Positions 1 through 9,122 are shown, numbered from the stretch's first letter. The stretch is DNA of 64,000 nucleotides from Rhodospirillaceae bacterium (GCA_016845145.1 JAERTE010000077.1:1-64000); one strand, 5' to 3'. Program-made: numbers and translations. Notes: generated by a model from the letters alone, not told the origin.

Positions 1-76
1 CACCGACAAAATCGTCCAGGCATTCCGGCAGGAACGTCGCCCGGCTCCGATCAACACCCTCGACAAAACGCTTCAT
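1..76 (-). CDS. IS1182-like transposase, N-terminal fragment cut by the window edge
   Basis: Reading leftward from the ATG at 76, the first 25 codons give MKRFVEGVDRSRATFLPECL followed by DDFVG. This matches from memory the opening of IS1182-family transposases, which catalyse DDE-type cut-and-paste of their own element. A purine-rich site (GAGGGAGCGAGG) sits just upstream. The rest, including the catalytic residues, lies outside the window, so it cannot be told whether the gene is intact. It marks an insertion sequence immediately beside the GMC oxidoreductase gene. Identification rests only on 25 residues. Confidence 0.6.
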   Translation of the reverse strand, partial: MKRFVEGVDRSRATFLPECLDDFVG

Positions 77-120
77 GTAAAACCTCGCTCCCTCAAACAG
101 CGAGATTCTAACACAGACGC

Positions 121-140
121 GTTTTTACACAGACAGGGTC
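121..140 (-). repeat. Candidate terminal inverted repeat of the IS element
   Basis: Read on the minus strand the stretch starts GACCCTGTCTGTGTAAAAAC, about 45 bases upstream of the transposase start, which is where the left end of such an element would lie. The other end is outside the window, so the pairing cannot be confirmed. Inference only. Confidence 0.3.
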
Positions 141-283
141 AAACTCGGACAATAAAGTTCGCGCTGAAAAATGAATGGTTTGTGCTGACTGCGGGAAGCC
201 GTATCGGCTAGTTTCGTTCATGAGTCTGTATGCTGCTGTTTCACGCGGGTTGCAGATGTGCGTGCTTGGTGCATGATCACGTC

Positions 284-1936
284 ATGGATAGTTTCGACTA
301 TGTGATCGTTGGTGCCGGTTCCGCCGGCTGCGTGCTGGCCAACCGCTTGAGCGCCGATCCGGGCACCAGCGTGTGTTTGCTGGAGGCCGGTCCGCCGGAT
401 TGGAATCCGTATATCCACGTTCCGGCCGGTTTCATCAAAACGTTCACCGCGCCGAGCGTCAATTGGCTCTACGAAATGGAGCCGTCCGAGGGCACCGGCG
501 GGCGGCGTATCGGCCAGCCGCGCGGCAAGACACTGGGCGGATCCAGTTCCATCAACGGTCACGCTTTCACGCGTGGCAACCGAACCGATTTCGATCACTG
601 GGCGCAGCGCGGCAATCGAGGCTGGGGTTATGCCGACGTGTTGCCCTATTTCAAGCGCCTGGAAAACCGTATCGGTGATGGTGACGATACGTTCCGGGGC
701 CGCGATGGACCGCTGACGGTCTCCAACATGGAATGGCGTCATCCACTTTGCGACGCCTTTGTCGAAGGCGCGCAGGAATTGGGCATTCCCCGCAATCCCG
801 ACTACAACGGCGCCAAGCAAGAGGGCGTTTCCTATACCCAGCGCGCTATTCAAGGCGGGCGGCGCATGAGCACGGCGCGGGCCTTTTTGCACCCGGTCAA
901 GCACCGGCCCAACTTGCGTGTCATCACCAGGGCGCACTCCACCGGGCTGATCATGGACGGCAAAAAGGTCACCGGCGTGCGCTATGCGAAAGGCGGGCGC
1001 GGCGGCAAGGAAATCGAGGTTCATGCTCGGCGCGAAGTGATTCTGTCAGGCGGTGCGATCAACTCGCCGCAGTTGCTGCAGACATCGGGTATCGGCCCTG
1101 TGGACTTGCTACAGTCGCTGGGTGTTGACGTGCGCCATGCACTCGAAGGTGTGGGCGAGAATCTTCGCGATCATTACGCCATGCGCTTGAGTGCCCGGGT
1201 CAAGAACGCCGACAGTATTAATGAGCAGATTCGCGGCGTGCGGTTCTTAGGCGAACTGGCGAAGTGGGTCATCGCGCGCAAGGGCATCCTCAGCCTCAAT
1301 CCGACGCTGGTCTATTGTTTCTGGCGCTCGCGTCCCGAGGTCGATGTCAGCGATTTGCACATGGCATTCACGCCGGCCAGCTACAAAGAAGGCATGATGA
1401 ACGATCTGGAGGATTATCCGGGCATGACGGCAGGTGTGTGGCAGCAGCGCCCGGAAAGCACAGGCTATTTGCGCGCGCGTTCCGCCGATCCGTTCGAGCA
1501 GCCGTTGATCCAGCCCAATTACCTGGCGGATGAAAACGACCGCCGCGTGCTGATTGCTGGTGCGCGGCTGATGCGGAGCTTGCTGCGTACCGATGCCATG
1601 GCGCCCTATTTCGATCACGAGACCTTCCCCGGCGATGCGGTGCAGTCCGACGATGAATGGCTCGATGCCATCCGCGGGCGTGGTACTACGGTCTATCATT
1701 TGATGGGCACATGCCGCATGGGGCCGACGACGGATCCGACGGCGGTGGTCGACGATGAACTGCGTGTGCACGGGCTGGAAGGGCTGCGTGTGGTGGATGC
1801 ATCCGTCATGCCGATGATGCCGTCCGGCAACTTAAATGCATCAACCATTATGATTGCCGAGAAAGCATCTGATATGATCCGGGGCGTTCAACCGCCCGAA
1901 CCGATTATTGTTCCCGAGCCAGGAGAGAGTTTATGA
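284..1936 (+). CDS. GMC-family FAD-dependent oxidoreductase (choline dehydrogenase-like)
   Basis: A 550-residue flavoenzyme oxidising a primary alcohol, most similar in layout to choline and alkanol dehydrogenases. The Rossmann dinucleotide motif VIVGAGSAG is at residues 7-15. The two GMC signatures are visible (LGGSSSINGHAFTRGN and SGGAINSPQLLQTSGIG). The C-terminal domain carries YHLMGTCRMG with the catalytic His near 472, and a GNLNASTIMI motif with an Asn near 518 as the usual partner. The open frame extends upstream to 230, but residue 19 of that frame (ATG at 284) is where family proteins begin. Its stop overlaps the next start (ATGA), so it is co-transcribed with the HAD hydrolase. The real substrate cannot be read from sequence. 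Confidence 0.9.
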   Translation: MDSFDYVIVGAGSAGCVLANRLSADPGTSVCLLEAGPPDWNPYIHVPAGFIKTFTAPSVNWLYEMEPSEGTGGRRIGQPRGKTLGGSSSINGHAFTRGNRTDFDHWAQRGNRGWGYADVLPYFKRLENRIGDGDDTFRGRDGPLTVSNMEWRHPLCDAFVEGAQELGIPRNPDYNGAKQEGVSYTQRAIQGGRRMSTARAFLHPVKHRPNLRVITRAHSTGLIMDGKKVTGVRYAKGGRGGKEIEVHARREVILSGGAINSPQLLQTSGIGPVDLLQSLGVDVRHALEGVGENLRDHYAMRLSARVKNADSINEQIRGVRFLGELAKWVIARKGILSLNPTLVYCFWRSRPEVDVSDLHMAFTPASYKEGMMNDLEDYPGMTAGVWQQRPESTGYLRARSADPFEQPLIQPNYLADENDRRVLIAGARLMRSLLRTDAMAPYFDHETFPGDAVQSDDEWLDAIRGRGTTVYHLMGTCRMGPTTDPTAVVDDELRVHGLEGLRVVDASVMPMMPSGNLNASTIMIAEKASDMIRGVQPPEPIIVPEPGESL

Positions 1937-2655
1937 GTTTAAACGACGTGAAAGCCCTAACCTTTGATACCGGCGGCACCATCCTTGATTGGCACACCGG
2001 TTTCCGCACCGCCTTGGCCGAAGTGGGCGCGAAATACGGCGTCGAGAACGATTGGGGTGCGTTGGCCAATGAAGTGCGCAGGCGGTCCTTGGGCGCGATG
2101 CTGAATTTGGGTGAGAACGAGCCGCCGGCTTATAACTTCGACGATTCGCACCGCCGTGCCGTAGATGAGGTGCTAAACGAGAACGGCTTGGAGGCGGTCA
2201 CCGAGGACGAGCGCCGCGCCATCTGGTGGGACAAGACCCACAGTTTCCAATGCTGGCCCGATTTCCCCGACACCTTGCCGAGGCTGCGCACCAAATTCAT
2301 CTGCGCGTCGTTCACGATCTTGAGCTTCCGCATTATCATCGATACGGCGAGACGCAACGGCATCAGTTGGGACGCCGTGATCTCGTGCGAGGCGATTGGG
2401 AAATACAAGATTTTGCCGGAAGCCTACCAGACGGCGGCGAAATTTCTGCAACTGGACGTCAGCGAATGCATGATGGTTGCGTGCCATAACTTCGACCTGG
2501 ATGCGGCCAAGGCGGTCGGGTTCAAGACAGCCTTCGTGCGCCGCCCGGATGAATGGGGCGCGGAAGGCCCGCCCGATCCGGAACCCAACCCGATCCACGA
2601 TGTCGTCGTCGATACGTTCCCGGAACTGGCGGAACGGCTCGGCGTGAAGGGCTAG
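1933..2655 (+). CDS. HAD-superfamily hydrolase, haloacid dehalogenase type II-like
   Basis: A 240-residue soluble hydrolase. Motif I is FDTGGTILDW with Asp12 as the presumed nucleophile; dehalogenases of type II normally have an aromatic residue two or three positions later (DxYGT), here it is Gly. Motif III Lys is seen in GKYKILPEAY and the acidic motif IV in ACHNFDLDAAKAVGF, typical of the type II group. ATGA overlap with the GMC gene suggests translational coupling. It may act on 2-haloacids or on a phosphorylated metabolite; the motif I change makes dehalogenation less certain. Confidence 0.8.
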   Translation: MSLNDVKALTFDTGGTILDWHTGFRTALAEVGAKYGVENDWGALANEVRRRSLGAMLNLGENEPPAYNFDDSHRRAVDEVLNENGLEAVTEDERRAIWWDKTHSFQCWPDFPDTLPRLRTKFICASFTILSFRIIIDTARRNGISWDAVISCEAIGKYKILPEAYQTAAKFLQLDVSECMMVACHNFDLDAAKAVGFKTAFVRRPDEWGAEGPPDPEPNPIHDVVVDTFPELAERLGVKG

Positions 2656-2660
2656 GGCGG

Positions 2661-3284
2661 ATGCAAGTAGTCGGCGCCTGCTTTGGCCGGACCGGAACCA
2701 AGTCGCTGAAGTTCGCGCTGGAAATGCTTGGGTTTGGGCCCTGTCATCATATGTATGAGCTCAGCACCAATCCGGCGCAATTGCCCTTTTGGCAGGCCGC
2801 CGCGCGCGGAGAGGTTCCAGATTGGAGTGAAGTGTTCGCCGACTACAAAGCCTGCGTCGATTGGCCGTCGGCGCGGTTTTGGCGTGAACTCGCGGAGCAT
2901 TTTCCAGACGCCAAGGTGCTGATGAGCGTACGCGATGAACAAAGCTGGATCGATAGCGTGCACCGGACGATCTATCCGCTGTTGCGCGATCGTGCGCAAG
3001 CTGCAGACGAAGAGCAGCGCCAGCGCCGAGAGATGTCGTGGGAGTTGATCGTACGCCAAACCTTCGATGAGCGCCTTGATGAGCGCGAGCATGCCATGGG
3101 CGTCTACCGCGACTATATGGCGGAAGTGCGGCGTACGATTGCGCCTGAACGTTTGCTGGCCTACCGCGTCGGCGACGGTTGGGCGCCGCTCTGTGAATTT
3201 TTGGGTGTCGATGTGCCGAGTGAGCCGTTCCCCATGACCAACACGTCGTCCGAATTTCGCGCGCGACATCTGCCGGGCGGGTGA
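2661..3284 (+). CDS. Sulfotransferase family protein
   Basis: A 207-residue protein with the PAPS-binding loop at the very N-terminus (GACFGRTGTKSLKFALE, residues 5-21) and the 3-prime-phosphate region MSVRDEQSWIDSVHRT. This is the short bacterial sulfotransferase group (PF17784-like) of unknown acceptor. The frame is open further upstream, but the ATG at 2661 places the P-loop where the family has it and lies five bases after the preceding stop. The C-terminus overlaps the next gene. Proximity to sulfur-assimilating genes (sat) is not close enough to imply a link. Confidence 0.75.
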   Translation: MQVVGACFGRTGTKSLKFALEMLGFGPCHHMYELSTNPAQLPFWQAAARGEVPDWSEVFADYKACVDWPSARFWRELAEHFPDAKVLMSVRDEQSWIDSVHRTIYPLLRDRAQAADEEQRQRREMSWELIVRQTFDERLDEREHAMGVYRDYMAEVRRTIAPERLLAYRVGDGWAPLCEFLGVDVPSEPFPMTNTSSEFRARHLPGG

Positions 3285-4186
3285 GGGGGCAGCAGTTGCG
3301 CAACGTACCCTCCACCACGGCACTTCGGGCGTTCGAGGCCGCCAGTCGGCATCTGAATTTTCAGCAAGCGGCGGAGGAGCTTAACGTCACGCCGGGGGCC
3401 GTCAGCCGGCAAATCCAGAGCCTGGAAGGGCAGTTGGGCGGCGCCTTGTTTCTGCGTCATCACAAGCGGGTCGAACTGACACCCTTGGGGCGGCGCTATG
3501 CCGACGAAATCCGTGCGCCCCTGCAACAGCTCTCCGAGGCGACGAGCCGTATCAAGGGGGAGCAGCAAAGCCATGCGATTTCAGTCTGTGCTTACCCAAG
3601 TTTCGCCATCCGCTGGTTCATTCCGCGTTGGGGGCGGTTTTATGACAGCCATCCGCAGATCGATCTGCGCCTGACCACCACGCTCAACCCCGCCGACTTC
3701 GACAGCGGCACCTACCACATGGCCATTCAGGTGTTGCCAGACGGCGGCCCAAGGCCAGGTCTGCGTGCGCGCAAACTGCTGGAGATCGACACCTTTCCTG
3801 TATGCAGCCCTGAGGTGGCGCGCACCATTGCGTCTCCGGGAGATTTGGCGAGCGCGACCTTACTGCATGGCAACCCGCGCCCACGCGATTGGCCGCGCTG
3901 GTGTAAAGCCGCAGGCGCGGGCGGGTTCGACGCGACCCGAGGACTGCGGTTCGAAAGTCTCAACCTCACCTACCAGGCGGCAATTGAGGGATTGGGCGTG
4001 GCAATCGGTTTGGAGCCTTTGGTCGAAGAGGATTTGAAACATGGACGACTGGTGCGTCTGTTCGATGCCGTCCGGCGCTCCAACCATCCGTTCTATCTGG
4101 TGTACCCCGATGCCAGCGCGGATGACCCCAACGTGGCTGCCTTAACGGAATGGCTGATCGAAGAGGGCAACGTCGATCAGTCGTGA
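3281..4186 (+). CDS. LysR-type transcriptional regulator, GcvA-like
   Basis: About 301 residues. The N-terminal winged helix (ALRAFEAASRHLNFQQAAEE) and the DNA-recognition helix (GAVSRQIQSLEGQLG) match GcvA-type LysR proteins; the rest is a substrate-binding domain ending in an FYLVYPD segment also typical of that group. The GTG at 3281 overlaps the preceding stop (GTGA). A TTG at 3296 would fit the family N-terminus better and has GAGGGGG six bases upstream, so the protein may be five residues shorter. Likely controls the upstream genes or the convergent CoA-transferase operon; the effector is unknown. Confidence 0.88.
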   Translation: MRGQQLRNVPSTTALRAFEAASRHLNFQQAAEELNVTPGAVSRQIQSLEGQLGGALFLRHHKRVELTPLGRRYADEIRAPLQQLSEATSRIKGEQQSHAISVCAYPSFAIRWFIPRWGRFYDSHPQIDLRLTTTLNPADFDSGTYHMAIQVLPDGGPRPGLRARKLLEIDTFPVCSPEVARTIASPGDLASATLLHGNPRPRDWPRWCKAAGAGGFDATRGLRFESLNLTYQAAIEGLGVAIGLEPLVEEDLKHGRLVRLFDAVRRSNHPFYLVYPDASADDPNVAALTEWLIEEGNVDQS

Positions 4187-5358
4187 ACGCCGACGGCCCC
4201 GGAGTTGACCATCGCGTCGATGGCATTTGCGTCGTATCCGGCTTCAGCCAAAATATCGCGGCTGTGCTCACCGATGTGCGGTACGGCGGCGTCAGGCGAG
4301 CCGGGCTCAATCGGCGGCAGGCCCGGGTAGTTGGCCATCGGGATTTCACCGACACCATCAAAGTTGAGTTGGCTGACACCGCCGACGTCTGCGACATGCG
4401 GGTCGTTGAGGAAATGGTCATAATCGTAGACAGGCGCGTTCATGATACCGGCGTCTGTAAACAGCTTTGCCCACTCCTCGGTCGACTTTTTGCGGGTCTC
4501 GATATGGACGATGGCCAACAATTCGTCGGCGCGCGCCAAGCGCTCTGGGCGGTCCTTGAAGCGCGGGTCTTCGATCAGGTCGGGGCGGTCAAGGGCGTGG
4601 CATATGGCACGGTAGTGCTCTTCTTTCACGGCTGAGATATTGATGTAACCGTCGGCCGTGGGCATGGTGCCGATGGGTGCGAACAATACCTGAGGCTCGC
4701 CGCCTTCAAGCACATGCTCGATAATCTTCGCCGACTGAAAAGCCGCCGCCGCCTGCATCATGTTGCAATCGATGTGGGCGCCGCGTCCGAACCGGAAACG
4801 CGCCAGCACCGCCGCCGAAACCGCCTGAAATTGATACAGGCCGGTCATCACATCGATGGCGATGATGCCGAGGCGTTGCGGTACGCCGTGGCCGTCCTTG
4901 TTGATGGTCATCAGGCCTGAAAACGCCTGGATGATGCTGTCAGACGTCTTGACGTCGCGGTAGGGCCCCGATTGCCCGAAGCCGCTGACCGAACAATAAA
5001 TAACATCGGGCTTATGGGCTTTCACCTGTTCGTAGCCGAGCCCGAAGCGTTCCATGATGCCGGGACGGAAGCTTTCGACCACGATGTCGGCCTCAAACGC
5101 GAGTTTTTGTGCTGCAGCTAGGCCGTCATCTGATTTCAGATCGAGTGCTATCGAGCGTTTGGCGCGGTTGAAGGCGAGGCCATGCGCCGAATAGTCCCCG
5201 TAGGTACGGCCGATGAAGCGGCCCCAATCTCCCTCCAGCGGTTCCAGCTTGACCACGTCGGCGCCATGCAAACCCAATAGCATGGTGCCGTGCGGCCCGG
5301 CGACGCCTTGTGTGGCGTCGAACACCCGGAGCCCGGCAAAGGGCCGTTCATCGGCCAT
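4177..5358 (-). CDS. CaiB/BaiF family protein (class III CoA-transferase or CoA racemase)
   Basis: About 393 residues, family III fold from GLRVFDATQGVAGPHGTMLL to the C-terminal domain. It would move CoA between carboxylic acids or epimerise an acyl-CoA. The usual catalytic Asp of the transferases (formyl-CoA transferase D169) appears to be Gln in HIDCNMMQAAAAF, while the IDxNM pattern resembles alpha-methylacyl-CoA racemase, so either activity is possible. Start taken at 5358 because GTGGGGG lies eight bases upstream; in-frame starts at 5364 and 5394 also exist. It follows the acyl-CoA dehydrogenase gene by 25 bases and its end overlaps the LysR gene by 10 bases tail to tail. Confidence 0.85.
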   Translation of the reverse strand: MADERPFAGLRVFDATQGVAGPHGTMLLGLHGADVVKLEPLEGDWGRFIGRTYGDYSAHGLAFNRAKRSIALDLKSDDGLAAAQKLAFEADIVVESFRPGIMERFGLGYEQVKAHKPDVIYCSVSGFGQSGPYRDVKTSDSIIQAFSGLMTINKDGHGVPQRLGIIAIDVMTGLYQFQAVSAAVLARFRFGRGAHIDCNMMQAAAAFQSAKIIEHVLEGGEPQVLFAPIGTMPTADGYINISAVKEEHYRAICHALDRPDLIEDPRFKDRPERLARADELLAIVHIETRKKSTEEWAKLFTDAGIMNAPVYDYDHFLNDPHVADVGGVSQLNFDGVGEIPMANYPGLPPIEPGSPDAAVPHIGEHSRDILAEAGYDANAIDAMVNSGAVGVHD

Positions 5359-5383
5359 CCCCATATCCCCCACCACGGGATGA

Positions 5384-7165
5384 TTATGCAGCAATAGCGG
5401 CGCGGGCGCGGTCTAAGTCGGGAGATTCGACATCAAGCAGCAATTCCCCGGCAACACCTTCGGTCATACCTTCGTCCAAACTCATGGGATCGTGCGGACG
5501 CAGGCGGTGATCCATGACCAGACGGGACAGCAACAAGCGGCTGGCATCACCGGTGTCTTCGCCCATCATGGCACCCTCGCGGGCCAACAGCACAGCACTC
5601 ATGGCGTGGTAAAGCGCGTTGGATGCTTGGCGCGAGAACGATTCGTGCTCAGGCTTGGCGGCCACCTGATCGGCAAAGCGCACCGCCTGGTCGACCATGG
5701 CGGAAAGTTCGCCCCGGTATTGGCCGGGTACGTTGTCGGCCTCTTCGATGGCTTGGTGCAATTGGCCGCCCAAGGCCTCATGCGCCTGAACTTTCGGGAT
5801 CGCACGCTTGGTGACATCCAGTGCCACGATCGACGATGTGCCTTCCCACACGACGCCCAGGTGCGCATCACGCACGAGGCGCGCGTTGACCCATTCCTCA
5901 ATATAGCCGTTGCCGCCGCGTGCTTCCATGGCGGCGGTGGCAACCTTGACGTTGTCGCGGCACATGCGGCCCTTGATCATCGGTGTGATGATACGCAGTG
6001 CGCGGGCGGCCTCTTCGTCACCGGCGTCGGCTTTTTCCATGATGGCGGCGGTGAACATAAAGCTCGATAGCGCCTGCTCGGTCGGCAGCATGGTTTTCAT
6101 GATCTGGCGACGCATCAGCGGATGGTTGATCAGCTTTTCACCGAAGGTATAGCGGTTGCGGGCCACGGACATGGTCTCGTTCAGGCACCGGCGCATCATC
6201 GCCGAGGCGCGCACGCCGTGTGAGAGGCGCGACAGATTGACCATATCAAGCATATGCTTGAGGCCCTTGTTCTGGTCGCCCAACAGGTAAGCCTCGGCGC
6301 CGTTGAAGGTCACTTCGCCAGATGCCATGGAGCGCGAACCCATCTTCGACTTGAGCCGCATGATCCGATAGTCGTTGCGCGATCCGTCTTCCAGTTCCCG
6401 CGGTACGGCGAATAGCGACAGCCCACGCGAGCCCCACGGATCACCCTCGGCCCGGGCCAGGATCATGATCAGGCCACCGTCCGTGGTCGAGCAGAACCAC
6501 TTGTTGCCGTAGATGCGCCACTTGCCATCTTCGAGCTTGGCCTCGACCTCGATGTTGCCGACGTCGGAACCGCCGGATTGCTCGGTCATGAACTGCGCGC
6601 CGGTGACCATGTCTTCGCGTTTGTCGGCGGTCATGCGCGGGAAGTAACGCTCGCGGATATCGGGCTCGGCGTACTTGCCGACCAGATAAGCCGACGTGTC
6701 GGTGGCGCTGATTGGGCACATCAGGCCGAACTCGGACTGCACGAACAGATACTGCACGGCGTATTTAGCCAGCGGACCCATCTTTTCGTTCCAGCCGAAG
6801 GCACCGGGCTTGTGGCTCATGCGGTTGAGCGCGAAGTCTTCATAGGCCATGCGCTCCATTTCCTTGTAGGCGGGATGATATTCGATCCAGTCTTCGTCAC
6901 GGCCAAAACGGTCGCGGGCATGCAGCACGGGTTGGTGCACATCCGCCTGGCGCGACAAATCATCAAGCTTGCCGCCGGCTAATGCGCCGAGGCGATCAAG
7001 GTGTGGTTCCATATGGGCATGGAGTTTCGGGTCCATGTAGAACTTCAACAGCGCCTGGAAGCCTTTATCCAACTGATAGAAGTTTTCGCCGTGGCAATCG
7101 GGTGCGACCCAATCGGCGCCTGATAAATGCTTGGTGGCTTCCGGTTTGGTTGTCGGGCTGCTCAT
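5384..7165 (-). CDS. Acyl-CoA dehydrogenase (AidB/FadE-like, long form)
   Basis: A 593-residue flavoprotein oxidising an acyl-CoA to the 2-enoyl-CoA. The FAD and substrate region MVTGAQFMTEQSGGSDVGN and the C-terminal signature GGNGYIEEWVNARLVRDAH followed by VVWEGTSSIVAL are clear; the Glu in WEGTSS is at the catalytic-base position. The length, about 200 more than the short-chain enzymes, fits the AidB-like or FadE-type branch with an extra C-terminal domain. ATG at 7165 has AGGAGA seven bases upstream and is preferred over 7198. Forms an operon with the CaiB/BaiF gene, pointing to activation and oxidation of one acid. Confidence 0.9.
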   Translation of the reverse strand: MSSPTTKPEATKHLSGADWVAPDCHGENFYQLDKGFQALLKFYMDPKLHAHMEPHLDRLGALAGGKLDDLSRQADVHQPVLHARDRFGRDEDWIEYHPAYKEMERMAYEDFALNRMSHKPGAFGWNEKMGPLAKYAVQYLFVQSEFGLMCPISATDTSAYLVGKYAEPDIRERYFPRMTADKREDMVTGAQFMTEQSGGSDVGNIEVEAKLEDGKWRIYGNKWFCSTTDGGLIMILARAEGDPWGSRGLSLFAVPRELEDGSRNDYRIMRLKSKMGSRSMASGEVTFNGAEAYLLGDQNKGLKHMLDMVNLSRLSHGVRASAMMRRCLNETMSVARNRYTFGEKLINHPLMRRQIMKTMLPTEQALSSFMFTAAIMEKADAGDEEAARALRIITPMIKGRMCRDNVKVATAAMEARGGNGYIEEWVNARLVRDAHLGVVWEGTSSIVALDVTKRAIPKVQAHEALGGQLHQAIEEADNVPGQYRGELSAMVDQAVRFADQVAAKPEHESFSRQASNALYHAMSAVLLAREGAMMGEDTGDASRLLLSRLVMDHRLRPHDPMSLDEGMTEGVAGELLLDVESPDLDRARAAIAA

Positions 7166-7252
7166 GATCGCTCTCCTGGCGTAATAAAAATCATTCAAGT
7201 GGCAATATGGACTAAGGTGCTATGCGGATTCAAACGATTACTTAGGGCAATT

Positions 7253-7273
7253 TGATTGAGTTTTTATCAATCA
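7253..7273. promoter_or_regulatory. Palindrome in the acyl-CoA dehydrogenase / MFS divergent promoter region
   Basis: TGATTGA and TCAATCA are perfect 7-base arms separated by 7 bases. The site lies in the 200-base gap between divergent genes and looks like an operator for a dimeric regulator. No cognate regulator is adjacent; the GcvA-like protein at 3281 is one candidate. Confidence 0.4.
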
Positions 7274-7373
7274 TAATGTTTGCCGTTCTCGTGCCGATTG
7301 AGACGACTGCCCAGCTCGCGTAAGACTCGCCTAAGAATGGTTGGCCGTTTGTGTGGAAGGGGAAGACACGCCT

Positions 7374-8600
7374 GTGTCGATGCTGCGTATCACAATTCTG
7401 ATCTGTACGGCGCAGACTTTGGCGCAAATCGGTGCTTTCTCCGTGCCGGCCCTGTTGCCGCAATTCATGCACGCGTGGGGCCTGAGCCATACCCAAGCGG
7501 GATGGATTACCGGTATATTTTATCTAGGGTACGTGCTCAGCGTACCGATGTTGGTGGCGCTGACCGACCGCATCGACCCCAAACGCGTCTATATGTTCGG
7601 CGTCACGACGATCACGTTGGCGGGGTTCGGCTATGCCTGGCTGGCGGATGGATTTTGGTCGGCATTGTTGTTTCGTGCGCTGTGGGGAATCGGTTGGGCC
7701 GGAACTTATATGACGGGCTTGAAGGCGCTCAGTGATTTCGTCGAGGGGCCCGGTCAATCGCGCGCTGTGACGGCACATGCGGCGAGCATCGGCATCTCCG
7801 GCGCGCTGTCATTCGCCATCGCCGGCACGATCGCCGAATGGTTCGGCTGGCGCTGGGGCGTAGCGCTGGGCGGAGCGGGCGCGTTGGTGGCGTTGCTGAT
7901 GATGGGACTATGGTTGCCCAGCCGTACACCCGTCAAACAGGATGGAGAGGCGCGCGCCTTGCTCGATTTCCGCCCCGTGTTGCGTAATCGCTCGGCCATG
8001 GCCTATTCCATCGGGTACTGCGTACACACGCTGGAAATGAGTGCGCTTCGAAACTGGGTGGTGGCGTTTCTGACCTTCGCCGCCGCTTATCAAGGGCTGC
8101 CTGAAATCGGCATATCCTCGTGGTTGGCCCCGACCGTGATTGCCAGCGCCATGGGTTTGTTTGGCGTGTGGGCGAGCGTGACCGGCAACGAGTTTTCCAT
8201 TCGGTTCGGGCGGCGGCGTTTGATTTTGGTGGTTATGCTAGCGGGGATTCTCGTGGCTGCCGGTATCGGCTTTTCGGCTGAGATCGCTTATCATCTGGCT
8301 GCCGTGCTGGTGATCGTTTATGCGATCGTGATCTGGGCGGATTCGTCGTCTCTCACCGCAGGCGCCGCCGGCAGTGCAGCACCGGGGCAAAGGGGCGCCA
8401 CTTTGGCCGTGCACTCGACGATGGGATATGCAGGCGGGTTCTTCGGGCCGTTGACGCTGGGATTTGTCCTGGACCTGACCGGGGGTGGCACAACCCCATA
8501 CAGTTGGGGCGTGGCGTTTTTGGCTGTTGCGGCGATCATGACCATCGGGCCGCTTGCAATGATCATCTTAAAACCCGCAGGATTGGCCGGTGATAAATGA
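7374..8600 (+). CDS. MFS transporter
   Basis: A membrane protein of about 408 residues with twelve hydrophobic segments in two halves, the first beginning ITILICTAQTLAQIGAFSVP. The loop after the second helix (ALTDRIDPKRVYMFG) is the family signature position. Substrate cannot be told. GTG at 7374 has AAGGGGAAG upstream; ATG at 7380 is equally possible. The end overlaps the upstream region of the thiazoline hydrolase-like gene, suggesting an uptake-plus-hydrolysis pair. Divergent from the acyl-CoA dehydrogenase operon. Confidence 0.85.
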   Translation: MSMLRITILICTAQTLAQIGAFSVPALLPQFMHAWGLSHTQAGWITGIFYLGYVLSVPMLVALTDRIDPKRVYMFGVTTITLAGFGYAWLADGFWSALLFRALWGIGWAGTYMTGLKALSDFVEGPGQSRAVTAHAASIGISGALSFAIAGTIAEWFGWRWGVALGGAGALVALLMMGLWLPSRTPVKQDGEARALLDFRPVLRNRSAMAYSIGYCVHTLEMSALRNWVVAFLTFAAAYQGLPEIGISSWLAPTVIASAMGLFGVWASVTGNEFSIRFGRRRLILVVMLAGILVAAGIGFSAEIAYHLAAVLVIVYAIVIWADSSSLTAGAAGSAAPGQRGATLAVHSTMGYAGGFFGPLTLGFVLDLTGGGTTPYSWGVAFLAVAAIMTIGPLAMIILKPAGLAGDK

Positions 8601-8616
8601 ACAACGGGAGATCGAG

Positions 8617-9099
8617 ATGGAAGATATCAACGACGTACCTGTATTGCTGCGCCGGGAAATCGAGGCCCGTATTACCGCGCCGCTGATTGAGGCCTATGCC
8701 AAAGAACTGGGCAGAGAAAAGGCCGTCGGGATCGCAACCGAGGTGATTACAAGATTGGCAGAAGAGAACGGCGCCGAGTTGGCAAAACGATGTGGCGGCA
8801 ACTCGTTCGAGCATTTGGCCGGCGGCATGGGGCAATGGTCGGCTGGCGGCGCCATTGAGCGCGATGTCCTTGAGCGCGATGAAACCAAGTACAATTACAA
8901 TATCGTCAAATGCAAATATGCCGAGATGTATCGGGAACTGGGTTTGGCGGATATGGGCGCGCTGTTTTCGTGTGGCCGCGACGGCAAGCTGTTCGGCGGG
9001 TTCAACCCCGACATCAAGTTCGAGCGCACGCAGACAATCATGGAAGGCGCGGAATATTGCGACTTCCGGCTGTCGCTGGAACGTGACGACAAAAATTAA
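8617..9099 (+). CDS. L-2-amino-thiazoline-4-carboxylate hydrolase-like protein (PF14196)
   Basis: A 160-residue soluble protein. The C-terminal half YNIVKCKYAEMYRELGL, then FNPDIKFERTQTIMEGA and CDFR, is the hallmark of the ATC hydrolase family, whose founder opens a thiazoline ring on the way to L-cysteine. Many members have other or unknown roles. ATG at 8617 has GGGAG six bases upstream; an in-frame GTG at 8590 overlaps the transporter. Coupling to the MFS gene suggests import and hydrolysis of a sulfur heterocycle, which is inference. Confidence 0.75.
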   Translation: MEDINDVPVLLRREIEARITAPLIEAYAKELGREKAVGIATEVITRLAEENGAELAKRCGGNSFEHLAGGMGQWSAGGAIERDVLERDETKYNYNIVKCKYAEMYRELGLADMGALFSCGRDGKLFGGFNPDIKFERTQTIMEGAEYCDFRLSLERDDKN

Positions 9100-9122
9100 A
9101 TCGTGCGCTTAGGTTTTCGGCA

